64,000 bases of DNA from Mesorhizobium sp. B2-8-5 (GTDB taxonomy: Bacteria; Pseudomonadota; Alphaproteobacteria; Rhizobiales; Rhizobiaceae), in contig NZ_CP083951.1 in NCBI RefSeq assembly GCF_006440675.2, positions 4,869,501 to 4,933,500 on the forward strand. The letters run 5' to 3'. The translations under genes and the position numbers were made by a program. Shown here one piece after another: positions 39,759-46,410 of this stretch. How positions within the stretch are numbered: the first letter of the stretch is position 1; each line of letters opens with the position of its first letter. The notes beneath the pieces were generated by a model, which saw only the letters and a program-made list of their open reading frames with translations, was not told where the DNA came from and did no database searches.

Positions 39759-39848
39759 GCTCAGATTTGTAGCCTCGAACTGGCCGGCCGGATGCAACCG
39801 ACTGGCGGAGTCATCGTTTATCGCCATCCGAAATTTTTACGGTGAAAC

Positions 39849-39959
39849 ATGAAATTCTTGTCTATGAACAGCCCGCTTTTTATTCTCGCCGCCGTCATGA
39901 TCACGGCCGCTCCCTTCGCCGGCCTTGCCTGGCGGACGCGCGAATGGCTCGGGTGGTGA
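39849..39959 (+). CDS. Tiny membrane protein (36 aa)
   Basis: MKFLSMNSPLFILAAVMITA followed by APFAGLAWRTREWLGW. One transmembrane helix with a short charged C-terminal end. It lies 7 bases ahead of the third DUF982 gene and may be its operon partner. No strong ribosome site; length and amphipathic end favour a real micro-protein. Confidence 0.4.
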   Translation: MKFLSMNSPLFILAAVMITAAPFAGLAWRTREWLGW

Positions 39960-39966
39960 ACGACCG

Positions 39967-40266
39967 ATGAGCCGTTTCCTGCCCCTCACCATACGCTTCG
40001 TCAATGGCGGCACGATGGTGGTCACCACCGTCGCGGAGGCCAAGAAAGCGCTCGGAGGCACATGGAAGAACAAGGACGCGCCAGCCTATCTCGAAGCGGC
40101 CCGGCTGGTGGACGACGCGATCGCAGGCACCTGCCGTCCGGCCATCGCCTTTGCCGCCTTCAAGAAGGTCGCCGCGCAGCAAGGCCTCCTGAGGCCCGCC
40201 CAGCCGAGTGCCGCGCTCACCATGCTGGACCAGTTGTGGTCGCGCTCCAAGACCCCGCCCAGCTAG
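39967..40266 (+). CDS. DUF982 protein (copy 3)
   Basis: A 99-residue protein from ATG 39967 (MSRFLPLTIRFVNGGTMVVT). VAEAKKALGGTWKNKDAPAYLEAARLVDDAIAGTCRPAIAFAAFKKVAAQQGL fits DUF982, with the RLVDDAIAG-x-C-x-P-x-x-AF block best conserved. It converges on the Crp/Fnr gene 4 bases away. Three members in 7 kb indicate local expansion of the family. Confidence 0.8.
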   Translation: MSRFLPLTIRFVNGGTMVVTTVAEAKKALGGTWKNKDAPAYLEAARLVDDAIAGTCRPAIAFAAFKKVAAQQGLLRPAQPSAALTMLDQLWSRSKTPPS

Positions 40267-40270
40267 ATGC

Positions 40271-40990
40271 CTATCTCGGCTCGCGCGTCATGCTGAGATA
40301 GGTTGGATCGAATTCGGCGATCGTAACCAGCCGCTCCCAGTCGAGGATCGTGACCATATGGCTTGTCCAGTTGATCACGTTCATGCGGCGCAGGGTGCCG
40401 ATGACCCGGTTCATATGGACGACGGAGAGGCCGAGCACGTCGGCGAGTTCGGCCTGCGAGAGCGGCAGATGGAAGCTCATCTCGCGGGTCTTTTTCACCA
40501 CCTGCAGCCTGACGAAGAGCTCGCATATCAGATGCGCGAGATGGGAGGTCTTGGAGCGCCGGCCCATGGCCACGATCCACTCGCGGTGAATGGCGCCATC
40601 GACCAGCGTGTCGAGCCACAACAGCCGGGTGAGGTGCGGCGCCTGCTCGGTGATCGTCTTCAGCTTGCCATGCTCGGCGGCAAGCACATGGCACGGCGAA
40701 AGCGCCATGATGCCGTGATCCATCGTCTTCAGCAGGAAAGCGTGCAGGTCGACGAAATCGCCCGCGACCTGCAGTGAGGTGAACTGCCGACCGCCATCCT
40801 CCAGCACCTTGTAACGGGCGGCGAGCCCGTCGATGATCAGCGTGCTGTAGGTCGGCCGCGTGCCTTCGGTGGCGATATCCTCGCCGGCGGCGACATATCG
40901 TTCGAGCGACATCGCGCCGACGAGCAGCGCCTTCTCTTCTTCCGACAGGGCGTCATGCTGGCCGAGGTTGAGGTAGAGCGATTCCAGCAT
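40271..40990 (-). CDS. Crp/Fnr-family transcriptional regulator
   Basis: A 239-residue protein from ATG 40990 (MLESLYLNLGQHDALSEEEK). The cNMP-type beta-roll spans ~25-125 (VAAGEDIATEGTRPTYSTLI, SLQVAGDFVDLHAFLLKTMD). The winged HTH is FHLPLSQAELADVLGLSVVHMNRVIGTLRRMNVI. No N-terminal cysteine cluster like that of Fnr is present, so no 4Fe-4S sensing is expected. The family with TMDHGIMALSPC is frequent in rhizobia, where members respond to oxygen or stress. A truncated paralogue is at 29163. Confidence 0.88.
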   Translation of the reverse strand: MLESLYLNLGQHDALSEEEKALLVGAMSLERYVAAGEDIATEGTRPTYSTLIIDGLAARYKVLEDGGRQFTSLQVAGDFVDLHAFLLKTMDHGIMALSPCHVLAAEHGKLKTITEQAPHLTRLLWLDTLVDGAIHREWIVAMGRRSKTSHLAHLICELFVRLQVVKKTREMSFHLPLSQAELADVLGLSVVHMNRVIGTLRRMNVINWTSHMVTILDWERLVTIAEFDPTYLSMTREPR

Positions 40991-41154
40991 TCGGAGTTCT
41001 CCATTCGCAACAGCTAACGCCGCAAGGCTGGGCCGGTTGCGGGCGGCCGCGCAGCAAGGGCGGGCGCGCTGCGGATTTCCCCTCAGGATCAACCGCTTGG
41101 AACCATGATCGCGGCCAGGGATTGAACTTGCGAATCGCCTGGAGTGCTTCATCG

Positions 41155-41385
41155 ATGGAACGCTATTATTTTGACCTCTATAACGCCGAGCATGGCCAGG
41201 TTGACGACCAAGGGCAGCTTTTTGCCAACCGCGAGCGCGCCCGCCTTGAGGCGTTGCGCATCCTGCAGGACATCGCCCGCGACGAGGCGCCCGGGACCGA
41301 ACAGTTGAAGATCACCGTGAAGCTGCGCACCGAGAAGGCGCAGATCTTCGAGGCGTCGCTGACCCTGGACTCGACCTGGACCTGA
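41155..41385 (+). CDS. DUF6894 protein (76 aa)
   Basis: It starts MERYYFDLYNAEHGQVDDQG. RYYFDL-x(7)-V-DDQG, ARLEALRILQDIARDE and LKITVKLRTEKAQIFEASLTL match the DUF6894 family: small alpha/beta proteins very common in Hyphomicrobiales, function unknown. It lies 40 bases ahead of the hydrolase gene on the same strand, so the two probably share a transcript. Confidence 0.8.
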   Translation: MERYYFDLYNAEHGQVDDQGQLFANRERARLEALRILQDIARDEAPGTEQLKITVKLRTEKAQIFEASLTLDSTWT

Positions 41386-41425
41386 GGCGTTCGGCCCTCA
41401 GCGCCGCATCCCGCAGGAGGCAAGC

Positions 41426-42319
41426 ATGTTCGCCGATTTTGAGGCATTGGAAATCGACACCGGCGAGGCGCGTATCTTCGCCCGCCAAGCAGGCAGTGGG
41501 GCCGGCCTGCTTCTGCTGCACGGCTTTCCCGAGACGCATGTGATGTGGCGCGACGTGGCGCCCAGCCTGGCGCGGGATTTCACCGTCGTCTGTGCCGATC
41601 TGCGCGGCTATGGGCAAAGCTCCTGCCCGCCATCGGCCGCCGACCATGCGCCCTATGGCAAGCGCGCCATGGCCGCCGACATGGTCGTGCTTATGGAAGA
41701 ACTCGGCTTCAAACGTTTCCTGGTCGCCGGCCATGATCGCGGCGGGCGCGTCGCCTACCGGCTGACGCTCGATCATCCGGACCGCGTCGAGAAGCTCGCC
41801 GTGCTCGACATCGTCCCTACCGCGGAGGCCTGGGACCGGGCCGATGCGAGGCTCGCACTAAGCTTTTGGCCGTGGTCGCTGCTGGCGCAGACCGAGCCGC
41901 TGCCGGAGACGATACTGGCGGCGGCGGGCGAAGCAATCGTCGACAATGCGCTTTCCGGCTGGGGATCCGCAGCCGACGCGTTCCCGCCCGGCGTGCGGCA
42001 GGCTTATGTCGATGCCCTGCGCGATCCGGCGCATATCCACGCCATCTGCGAAGAGTATCGCGCGGCGGCTTCGCTCGACCGTGTGCACGACCATGCGGAC
42101 CGGGAGGCCGGCCGGCGTATATCCTGCCCCCTACTGGCGCTGTGGAGCGAGCATGGGGCGCTGGCCGAATGGTATCGGGACGAAGACGGACCGCTGGGCA
42201 TATGGCGGAACTGGGCCGACGATGCCAGCGGCGGAGCGATGCCCGGCGGCCACTTCTTTCCGGAGGAGTCGCCGATCGAAACGGCGGCCACGCTCGACGC
42301 CTTCTTCTCCGGAAGATGA
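41426..42319 (+). CDS. Alpha/beta hydrolase, fluoroacetate-dehalogenase-like
   Basis: A 297-residue protein. LLLLHGFPETHVMWRDVAPSLA is the oxyanion-hole region, CADLRGYGQSSCPP follows, and VAGHDRGGRVAYRLTLDHPDRV carries the nucleophile Asp in GHDRGG. The catalytic His is in MPGGHFFPEESP. Nucleophile Asp followed by Arg-Gly-Gly/Ala matches haloacetate dehalogenase and related epoxide hydrolases. The substrate could be a haloacid or an epoxide. The stop lies in the first copy of a short tandem repeat. Confidence 0.82.
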   Translation: MFADFEALEIDTGEARIFARQAGSGAGLLLLHGFPETHVMWRDVAPSLARDFTVVCADLRGYGQSSCPPSAADHAPYGKRAMAADMVVLMEELGFKRFLVAGHDRGGRVAYRLTLDHPDRVEKLAVLDIVPTAEAWDRADARLALSFWPWSLLAQTEPLPETILAAAGEAIVDNALSGWGSAADAFPPGVRQAYVDALRDPAHIHAICEEYRAAASLDRVHDHADREAGRRISCPLLALWSEHGALAEWYRDEDGPLGIWRNWADDASGGAMPGGHFFPEESPIETAATLDAFFSGR

Positions 42320-42358
42320 CCTTCTCCGGAAGATGACGCCTTCTTCTCCGGAAGATGA
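42297..42358 (+). repeat. Short tandem repeat covering the hydrolase stop codon
   Basis: CTTCTCCGGAAGATGA occurs at 42304, 42321 and 42343. A longer 23-bp version starting acgcc recurs 39 bp apart (42297 and 42336). The first copy supplies the last codons and stop of the hydrolase; the others are non-coding. Typical of slipped-strand duplication. Confidence 0.85.
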
Positions 42359-42411
42359 GAGGCTCTTTCCCGGAGATGGCGCCGGCCGGCCAAGCGGCCG
42401 GCCGGCCTGGC

Positions 42412-42636
42412 TCACATCAGCATCAGGTAGAGCAACGGCAGGGCCGCCAGGCCGAGTGCCATTGCAATGAGCGCGGCATGGCCGAGGCGCTCCGCGCGCC
42501 TGGCAATGTCGGCGACCTCGTTCTCGTCGTTGATGACATCGAGGAACGAAAGATCGGCACGGGTGGTACGCTGGTTGTCGTTGGCAGGCAGGCTTTCGGC
42601 ATCCTGCCGAGCGGGCTTTGCAGAGATATAGGTCAA
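42412..42636 (-). CDS. Small C-terminally anchored membrane protein (74 aa)
   Basis: It starts MTYISAKPARQDAESLPAND. A soluble, charged N-terminal part (LSFLDVINDENEVADIARRA) is followed by one C-terminal transmembrane helix (ALIAMALGLAALPLLYLML). It is tail-anchored with a periplasmic end of only a few residues. The gene is single and convergent with the hydrolase. No family recognised. Confidence 0.55.
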   Translation of the reverse strand: MTYISAKPARQDAESLPANDNQRTTRADLSFLDVINDENEVADIARRAERLGHAALIAMALGLAALPLLYLMLM

Positions 42637-42864
42637 AACGTCGTCTCGCTCCGAAGCCGACTGCGCGGCCTTCTTGTTTATGGATATTGGTGTCCGCCGG
42701 AATTGCGCGGGGGGCGACCGGCGGACACCATGATGGCCGGCGATGGAGGGGGCTTTTTCGTCGGCCGCTCACCAATTCGCAAAAAGAGATTTGGTTGCAC
42801 AGGCCGGCCCAATGCGCGGGCCGGATCGGACTTCAGTCTGACCGAGTCACGAAATGTTTCGGCC

Positions 42865-42889
42865 GGAACATCGGTTGCCGGCGCCTGTT
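42865..42889 (+). promoter_or_regulatory. EcfG-like general stress promoter
   Basis: GGAAC, 16 bases, TGTT, 74 bases before the KGG protein gene. The rest of the 42,637-42,963 gap shows no gene. Confidence 0.5.
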
Positions 42890-42963
42890 CTCCTTACTCA
42901 GGGATGTTGGACGCGTCCTTGAATTCACCCTCAAGAAAAATCCGAAACAACGGAGAATTCGAT

Positions 42964-43179
42964 ATGCCCAATCAAGGCGGAACCCACGAACAGCACGTCA
43001 AGGCCGGCCAGCAGAGCCACAAGAACCGCGAAGACCAGCATCGCGGCAGCGGGCAGCAGCAGGCCGAGGACCGCAACATGGGTCAGCGCAGCGCCGGCCA
43101 GCATCGAGGTGGCAGCGGCAACTTCGCCGAAGACCGCCAGCGCGCCTCCGAGGCCGGCCGTAAGGGCGGTCAGCGCTGA
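42964..43179 (+). CDS. KGG-motif stress protein (con-10-like)
   Basis: A 71-residue hydrophilic protein starting MPNQGGTHEQHVKAGQQSHK. It is rich in Gln, Gly, Arg and His, with the Gly-Gly motif SGNFAEDRQRASEAGRKGG that defines the stress-induced KGG family (GFASMD-x-x-x-x-x-E-x-x-x-x-GG). Predicted disordered and hydrophilin-like. aacggagaattcgat precedes the ATG. It has its own EcfG-like promoter and a perfect hairpin terminator, so it is a single stress-induced unit. Confidence 0.8.
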   Translation: MPNQGGTHEQHVKAGQQSHKNREDQHRGSGQQQAEDRNMGQRSAGQHRGGSGNFAEDRQRASEAGRKGGQR

Positions 43180-43184
43180 GTTTC

Positions 43185-43215
43185 AAATGGCGTCCGCGAA
43201 ACGCGGACGCCATTT
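43185..43215 (+). terminator. Terminator after the KGG gene
   Basis: A perfect 14-bp stem AAATGGCGTCCGCG with its complement, loop aaa, ending in cattttcg. Confidence 0.75.
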
Positions 43216-43261
43216 TCGTGTCCCGCGACTTCCAGCTGTTCCGCGACTTCCAGCCCGGGAT

Positions 43262-43286
43262 GGAACCTCTTCCCCCTCCTCCAGTT
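43262..43286 (+). promoter_or_regulatory. EcfG-like general stress promoter
   Basis: GGAAC, 16 bases, AGTT, 61 bases before the gene at 43348. It could drive the whole 43348-44664 run of four small genes. Confidence 0.4.
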
Positions 43287-43347
43287 CCCTTAAGGGCCGG
43301 CCGCCTCAAGCGAAGCCGTCGCCGCAGGGCGTTACATGGAGGCACCA

Positions 43348-43842
43348 ATGTCCTTGCATACACTTCACCCCGAACGCGTCGACGAGACCCGCATGCAGGC
43401 CTATTCGATCTTCGGTCCTTTGCTGATTCATTCGCTGGCGCAGAAACTGGCGCTCTGCCAGGGGATACGCGAACTGGACAAGCTCGAACAATCGCTGGTG
43501 CGGCTGATCGAGGAGACCGACGTCGCCGCGCCGCAGGGCGAGGAGATGAAGGAATTCGCCGTCGAGCTCATCGTGTCGACTCTGCGCAATGTGCGCGAGC
43601 ATCCCGACGCCAAGCAAGATCTGGAAGAGATCGACGGACGCCGCGCCGAAGGCCGTTCGGAAGATCCGGACACGCTGGAAGAGCAGTTGCAGTCCGGCCT
43701 TGAGGACTCCTTTCCGGCAAGCGATCCGCCGGCCGTGGTCTCGACCGCGATCACCGGCGGCTCGAAGGACATCGTCGGCACCGACGAGGTGCTGCGCCGC
43801 AAGAAGCAAGCACGCCGCAGGCAGTCCCAGACGGCGACCTGA
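43348..43842 (+). CDS. Hypothetical stress-operon protein with SFPASDPP motif
   Basis: A 164-residue protein from ATG 43348 (MSLHTLHPERVDETRMQAYS), with ggaggcacca ahead. The first ~90 residues are helical (LEQSLVRLIEETDVAAPQGE, EFAVELIVSTLRNVREHPDA). The C-terminal LEEQLQSGLEDSFPASDPPAVVSTAITGG is a recurring motif of short proteins in alphaproteobacterial stress loci. It ends in a basic stretch. First gene of a four-gene run with 27-, 25- and 35-base gaps. Confidence 0.65.
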   Translation: MSLHTLHPERVDETRMQAYSIFGPLLIHSLAQKLALCQGIRELDKLEQSLVRLIEETDVAAPQGEEMKEFAVELIVSTLRNVREHPDAKQDLEEIDGRRAEGRSEDPDTLEEQLQSGLEDSFPASDPPAVVSTAITGGSKDIVGTDEVLRRKKQARRRQSQTAT

Positions 43843-43869
43843 TACGGCGGAAATCGAAGGAGGCCTGCG

Positions 43870-44088
43870 ATGACCCAGGCGAACGACAATATACCGAACC
43901 GGCCGGGCGCCGCCGATGCGCCAGCGACCGGCAATTTGCCGACCAAGGGCGGCGACGATCCCGATGTGCGCTTCCTGGCGGAGCACACCGATCTTTCGCC
44001 GAAGCAGGCTCGGGAGTTGATCCGCGAGCACGGGCACGACCGTGACAAGCTGCTCGAGATCGCACGGACCATGAAGGCGGAGGGCTGA
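43870..44088 (+). CDS. Small DUF3606-like protein (72 aa)
   Basis: It starts MTQANDNIPNRPGAADAPAT; aggaggcctgcg precedes the ATG. The N-terminus is disordered. The helical part VRFLAEHTDLSPKQARELIREHGHDRDKLLEIA resembles the DUF3606/small HTH-like motif also seen at 37877. Member of the stress run at 43348-44664. Confidence 0.65.
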   Translation: MTQANDNIPNRPGAADAPATGNLPTKGGDDPDVRFLAEHTDLSPKQARELIREHGHDRDKLLEIARTMKAEG

Positions 44089-44113
44089 CCCTTCTACGAA
44101 AGCGAGGCAGACC

Positions 44114-44311
44114 ATGAGCAACGAACCACATCCGGGACGGCCCGGAACGACCGAGCAATGGCCGCGCTGGGAGGGCCCGAAGGGCAACCGCCCACCGGGC
44201 TATCTGAGGCCGAAGGACGATCCCGACAAGAACCGCGACGCGGCTGGCGAGAACAACAAGGATCCAGAACGGTCCGACCTCGGCGACGTCGCTAAGAAGA
44301 AAGGTTCCTGA
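44114..44311 (+). CDS. Small hydrophilic protein (65 aa)
   Basis: It starts MSNEPHPGRPGTTEQWPRWE. Rich in Pro, Gly, Asp and Lys throughout (GNRPPGYLRPKDDPDKNRDA), with no predicted fold: a hydrophilin-like stress protein. It sits between two other small stress genes on the same strand with short gaps. Confidence 0.6.
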   Translation: MSNEPHPGRPGTTEQWPRWEGPKGNRPPGYLRPKDDPDKNRDAAGENNKDPERSDLGDVAKKKGS

Positions 44312-44346
44312 GGCCGATTTCACTCAGCGCAACAAGGAGCAAGCAA

Positions 44347-44664
44347 ATGCCACGTGGCGACAAATCGAAATACTCCGACAAGCAGGAACGCAAGGCCGAC
44401 CATATCGCCGAAGGCTATGAAAAGCGCGGCGTGTCCGAAAAGGAAGCCGAGCGGCGCGCCTGGGCGACCGTCAACAAGGACGACGCCGGCGGCAAGAAGG
44501 AAGGCGGTTCCGGCCGCGGCAAGCACACCGGCAATCCGGCCGCGCACAAGGGCGGCAGGACGGGCGGCAAGGCCTCCGGCGAGCGCTCCGCGGCGGACAG
44601 ATCGGCTTCGGCGAAAAAGGCGGCGGCGACGCGCAAACGGAATGAGAGCCACGCGCATCATTGA
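44347..44664 (+). CDS. Small basic protein of the 'plasmid stabilization' annotation class
   Basis: A 105-residue protein starting MPRGDKSKYSDKQERKADHI. The conserved block is KYSDKQERKADHIAEGYEKRG followed by VSEKEAERRAWATVNKDDAGGKK; the tail is Gly/Lys/Ala-rich and disordered. Database entries of this type are often named plasmid stabilization protein without experimental basis. Given its neighbours, a stress or DNA-associated role is more likely. caaggagcaagcaa precedes the ATG. Confidence 0.7.
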   Translation: MPRGDKSKYSDKQERKADHIAEGYEKRGVSEKEAERRAWATVNKDDAGGKKEGGSGRGKHTGNPAAHKGGRTGGKASGERSAADRSASAKKAAATRKRNESHAHH

Positions 44665-44715
44665 GGACTTCCCCTTCGCCCCTTGTGGGTCCCACAGGGG
44701 GAGAAGGAGAATGCC

Positions 44716-45174
44716 CTATAGTGGCATCTCCGAGGTCTGCTTGATCGTCTGGCTGGGCACATCCGTCTTGACGTTCTGCACGCCCTTGATGCGGCTCAGA
44801 TGCTCCGACTGGAAGCGGCGGTAGTCGTCGATGCCGGCGGCGACGATCCGCACCATGGCGTCGCAATCGCCCAGCATCAGGTAGCACTCCATCACTTCCG
44901 GGAACTTCGCCACCTCGGCGGCGAAATGCTCGATCGTGTCCTCGTCCTGTTGCTTCAGCCAGATGCGGGTGAAGAAGGTCTGGCCGCGGCCGATCTTGGC
45001 CGGATTGAGAACCGCGACATAGCGATCGATGACGCCGGCCTCCTCCAAGAGCTTGACGCGGCGCAGGCAGGGCGACGGCGAAAGGCCTACCTCCCTGGCT
45101 AGATCGTTGTTGGCCATGCGCCCGTCGCGCTGCAAGGCGCGCAGGATGCGCCTGTCGATCTCATCCAGCTTCAT
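44716..45174 (-). CDS. Lrp/AsnC-family regulator, divergent from azlCD
   Basis: A 152-residue protein from ATG 45174 (MKLDEIDRRILRALQRDGRM). The HTH is NNDLAREVGLSPSPCLRRVKLLEEAGVID; the ligand domain includes ECYLMLGDCDAMVRIVAAGI. It closely follows Lrp in form. A longer frame from 45249 lacks a ribosome site. It faces the azlCD operon across 169 bases, the standard arrangement in which an Lrp protein controls branched-chain amino-acid export. Confidence 0.88.
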   Translation of the reverse strand: MKLDEIDRRILRALQRDGRMANNDLAREVGLSPSPCLRRVKLLEEAGVIDRYVAVLNPAKIGRGQTFFTRIWLKQQDEDTIEHFAAEVAKFPEVMECYLMLGDCDAMVRIVAAGIDDYRRFQSEHLSRIKGVQNVKTDVPSQTIKQTSEMPL

Positions 45175-45343
45175 GGTGTCAAATTCTAACTTTTGATCAA
45201 AATACGCCATCTGCTGCCAAATATTTGCAGAAGCGGCGTATCTTCGCAACCCGATTGCCGGGCGTTTCGGCTATGGTCCGGCAACCGATAACCGACAACC
45301 GAGCGGGAGAACGGCGGCCGCAAGGCCGGCCGCAGGCAAAGCC

Positions 45344-46087
45344 ATGAGCATTTCCGAGATCGCCCTCGCCGAGGGCCAAAGCACCGATGGACGCGGTGCC
45401 GAGTTCCGGCGCGGGCTCGCCGCCTCGACGCCGGTGCTGCTCAGCATCATCCCCTACGCGCTGGTGCTTGGCGCGCAGGCCTCGCAGAAAAGCCTCGGCG
45501 TCGTCGAGGTGCCGCTGATGACCGGGCTCAACTTCGCCGGCGGCTCGGAATTCGCGGCCATCCAGCTCTGGACCTCGCCGCCGCATATCTTGCTGATCGC
45601 CGCCATCACCTTCTTGGTCAACAGCCGGCATTTCCTGATGGGCGCCGCACTTGCGCCGTTCATCAAGCATTTGCCGAAGCGACAGGTTCTTCCGGCGCTG
45701 TTCCTGATGTGCGACGAGAGCTGGGCCGTGGGCCTGGCCGATGCACAGCGCCGCGCCGCCGCCGGCCTGCGGCCGGCCTTCAGCCTGCCTTTCTATCTGG
45801 GCGCCGGCCTGCCCTTCTACCTCGCCTGGGTGGCGTTCACGACTTGCGGCGCGGCACTCGGGCCGGTGCTTGGCGACGTCGAAACATACGGCTTTGCAAT
45901 GGCCTTCCCGGCCGTCTTCCTGGTGCTGCTTCGCGGCATGTGGAAGGGCGTTGCCGCGGCGCGGCCCTGGCTGGTCAGCCTGGTGGTGGCGGTGCTCGTC
46001 TATCTTGTCGTCCCCGGCGCCTGGTATGTGGCGGCCGGCGCGCTGTCCGGCCTGGTGGCCGCGTGGTTCCTGGCAGGTGAGAGATGA
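45344..46087 (+). CDS. azlC: AzlC-family branched-chain amino-acid exporter, large subunit
   Basis: A 247-residue membrane protein. FRRGLAASTPVLLSIIPYALVLG, MTGLNFAGGSEFAAIQLW and FLVNSRHFLMGAALAPFIKHLP are the conserved AzlC/YgaZ blocks. There are seven to eight hydrophobic segments. With AzlD it exports branched-chain amino acids or analogues. The stop overlaps the azlD start (ATGA). Regulated probably by the divergent Lrp protein. Confidence 0.9.
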   Translation: MSISEIALAEGQSTDGRGAEFRRGLAASTPVLLSIIPYALVLGAQASQKSLGVVEVPLMTGLNFAGGSEFAAIQLWTSPPHILLIAAITFLVNSRHFLMGAALAPFIKHLPKRQVLPALFLMCDESWAVGLADAQRRAAAGLRPAFSLPFYLGAGLPFYLAWVAFTTCGAALGPVLGDVETYGFAMAFPAVFLVLLRGMWKGVAAARPWLVSLVVAVLVYLVVPGAWYVAAGALSGLVAAWFLAGER

Positions 46088-46386
46088 TCGATCCGATGAC
46101 CGTGCTCGCCATCCTGGCGATGGCCGGCGTGACGTACCTCACCCGCATCGGCGGCTATGTGGTGCTGAGGAACCACACGCTCGGCCCGCGCGCCACGGCG
46201 GTGATGGCGGCCGCGCCCGGCTGCGTGCTGATCTCGGTGATCGCGCCGGACTTCGTCTCGAGGAACCCGGCCGATCTCGCCGCGCTGGCCATAACCGTGC
46301 TTGCCGCGACGAGGCTGTCGATGCTGCCGACCGTGGTGGTCGGAGTGGCTTCGGCGGGCGTGCTGAGGTGGCTGATGGGTGGCTGA
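46084..46386 (+). CDS. azlD: AzlD-family exporter, small subunit
   Basis: A 100-residue protein with about four short hydrophobic segments. VLAILAMAGVTYLTRIGGYVVL and VLAATRLSMLPTVVVGVASAGVLRWL match the AzlD/YgaH family. The ATG at 46084 overlaps the azlC stop by four bases, indicating coupled translation and a complex of the two subunits. Confidence 0.9.
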   Translation: MIDPMTVLAILAMAGVTYLTRIGGYVVLRNHTLGPRATAVMAAAPGCVLISVIAPDFVSRNPADLAALAITVLAATRLSMLPTVVVGVASAGVLRWLMGG

Positions 46387-46410
46387 TCTCTCCCCCGACG
46401 GAGGAGACAC

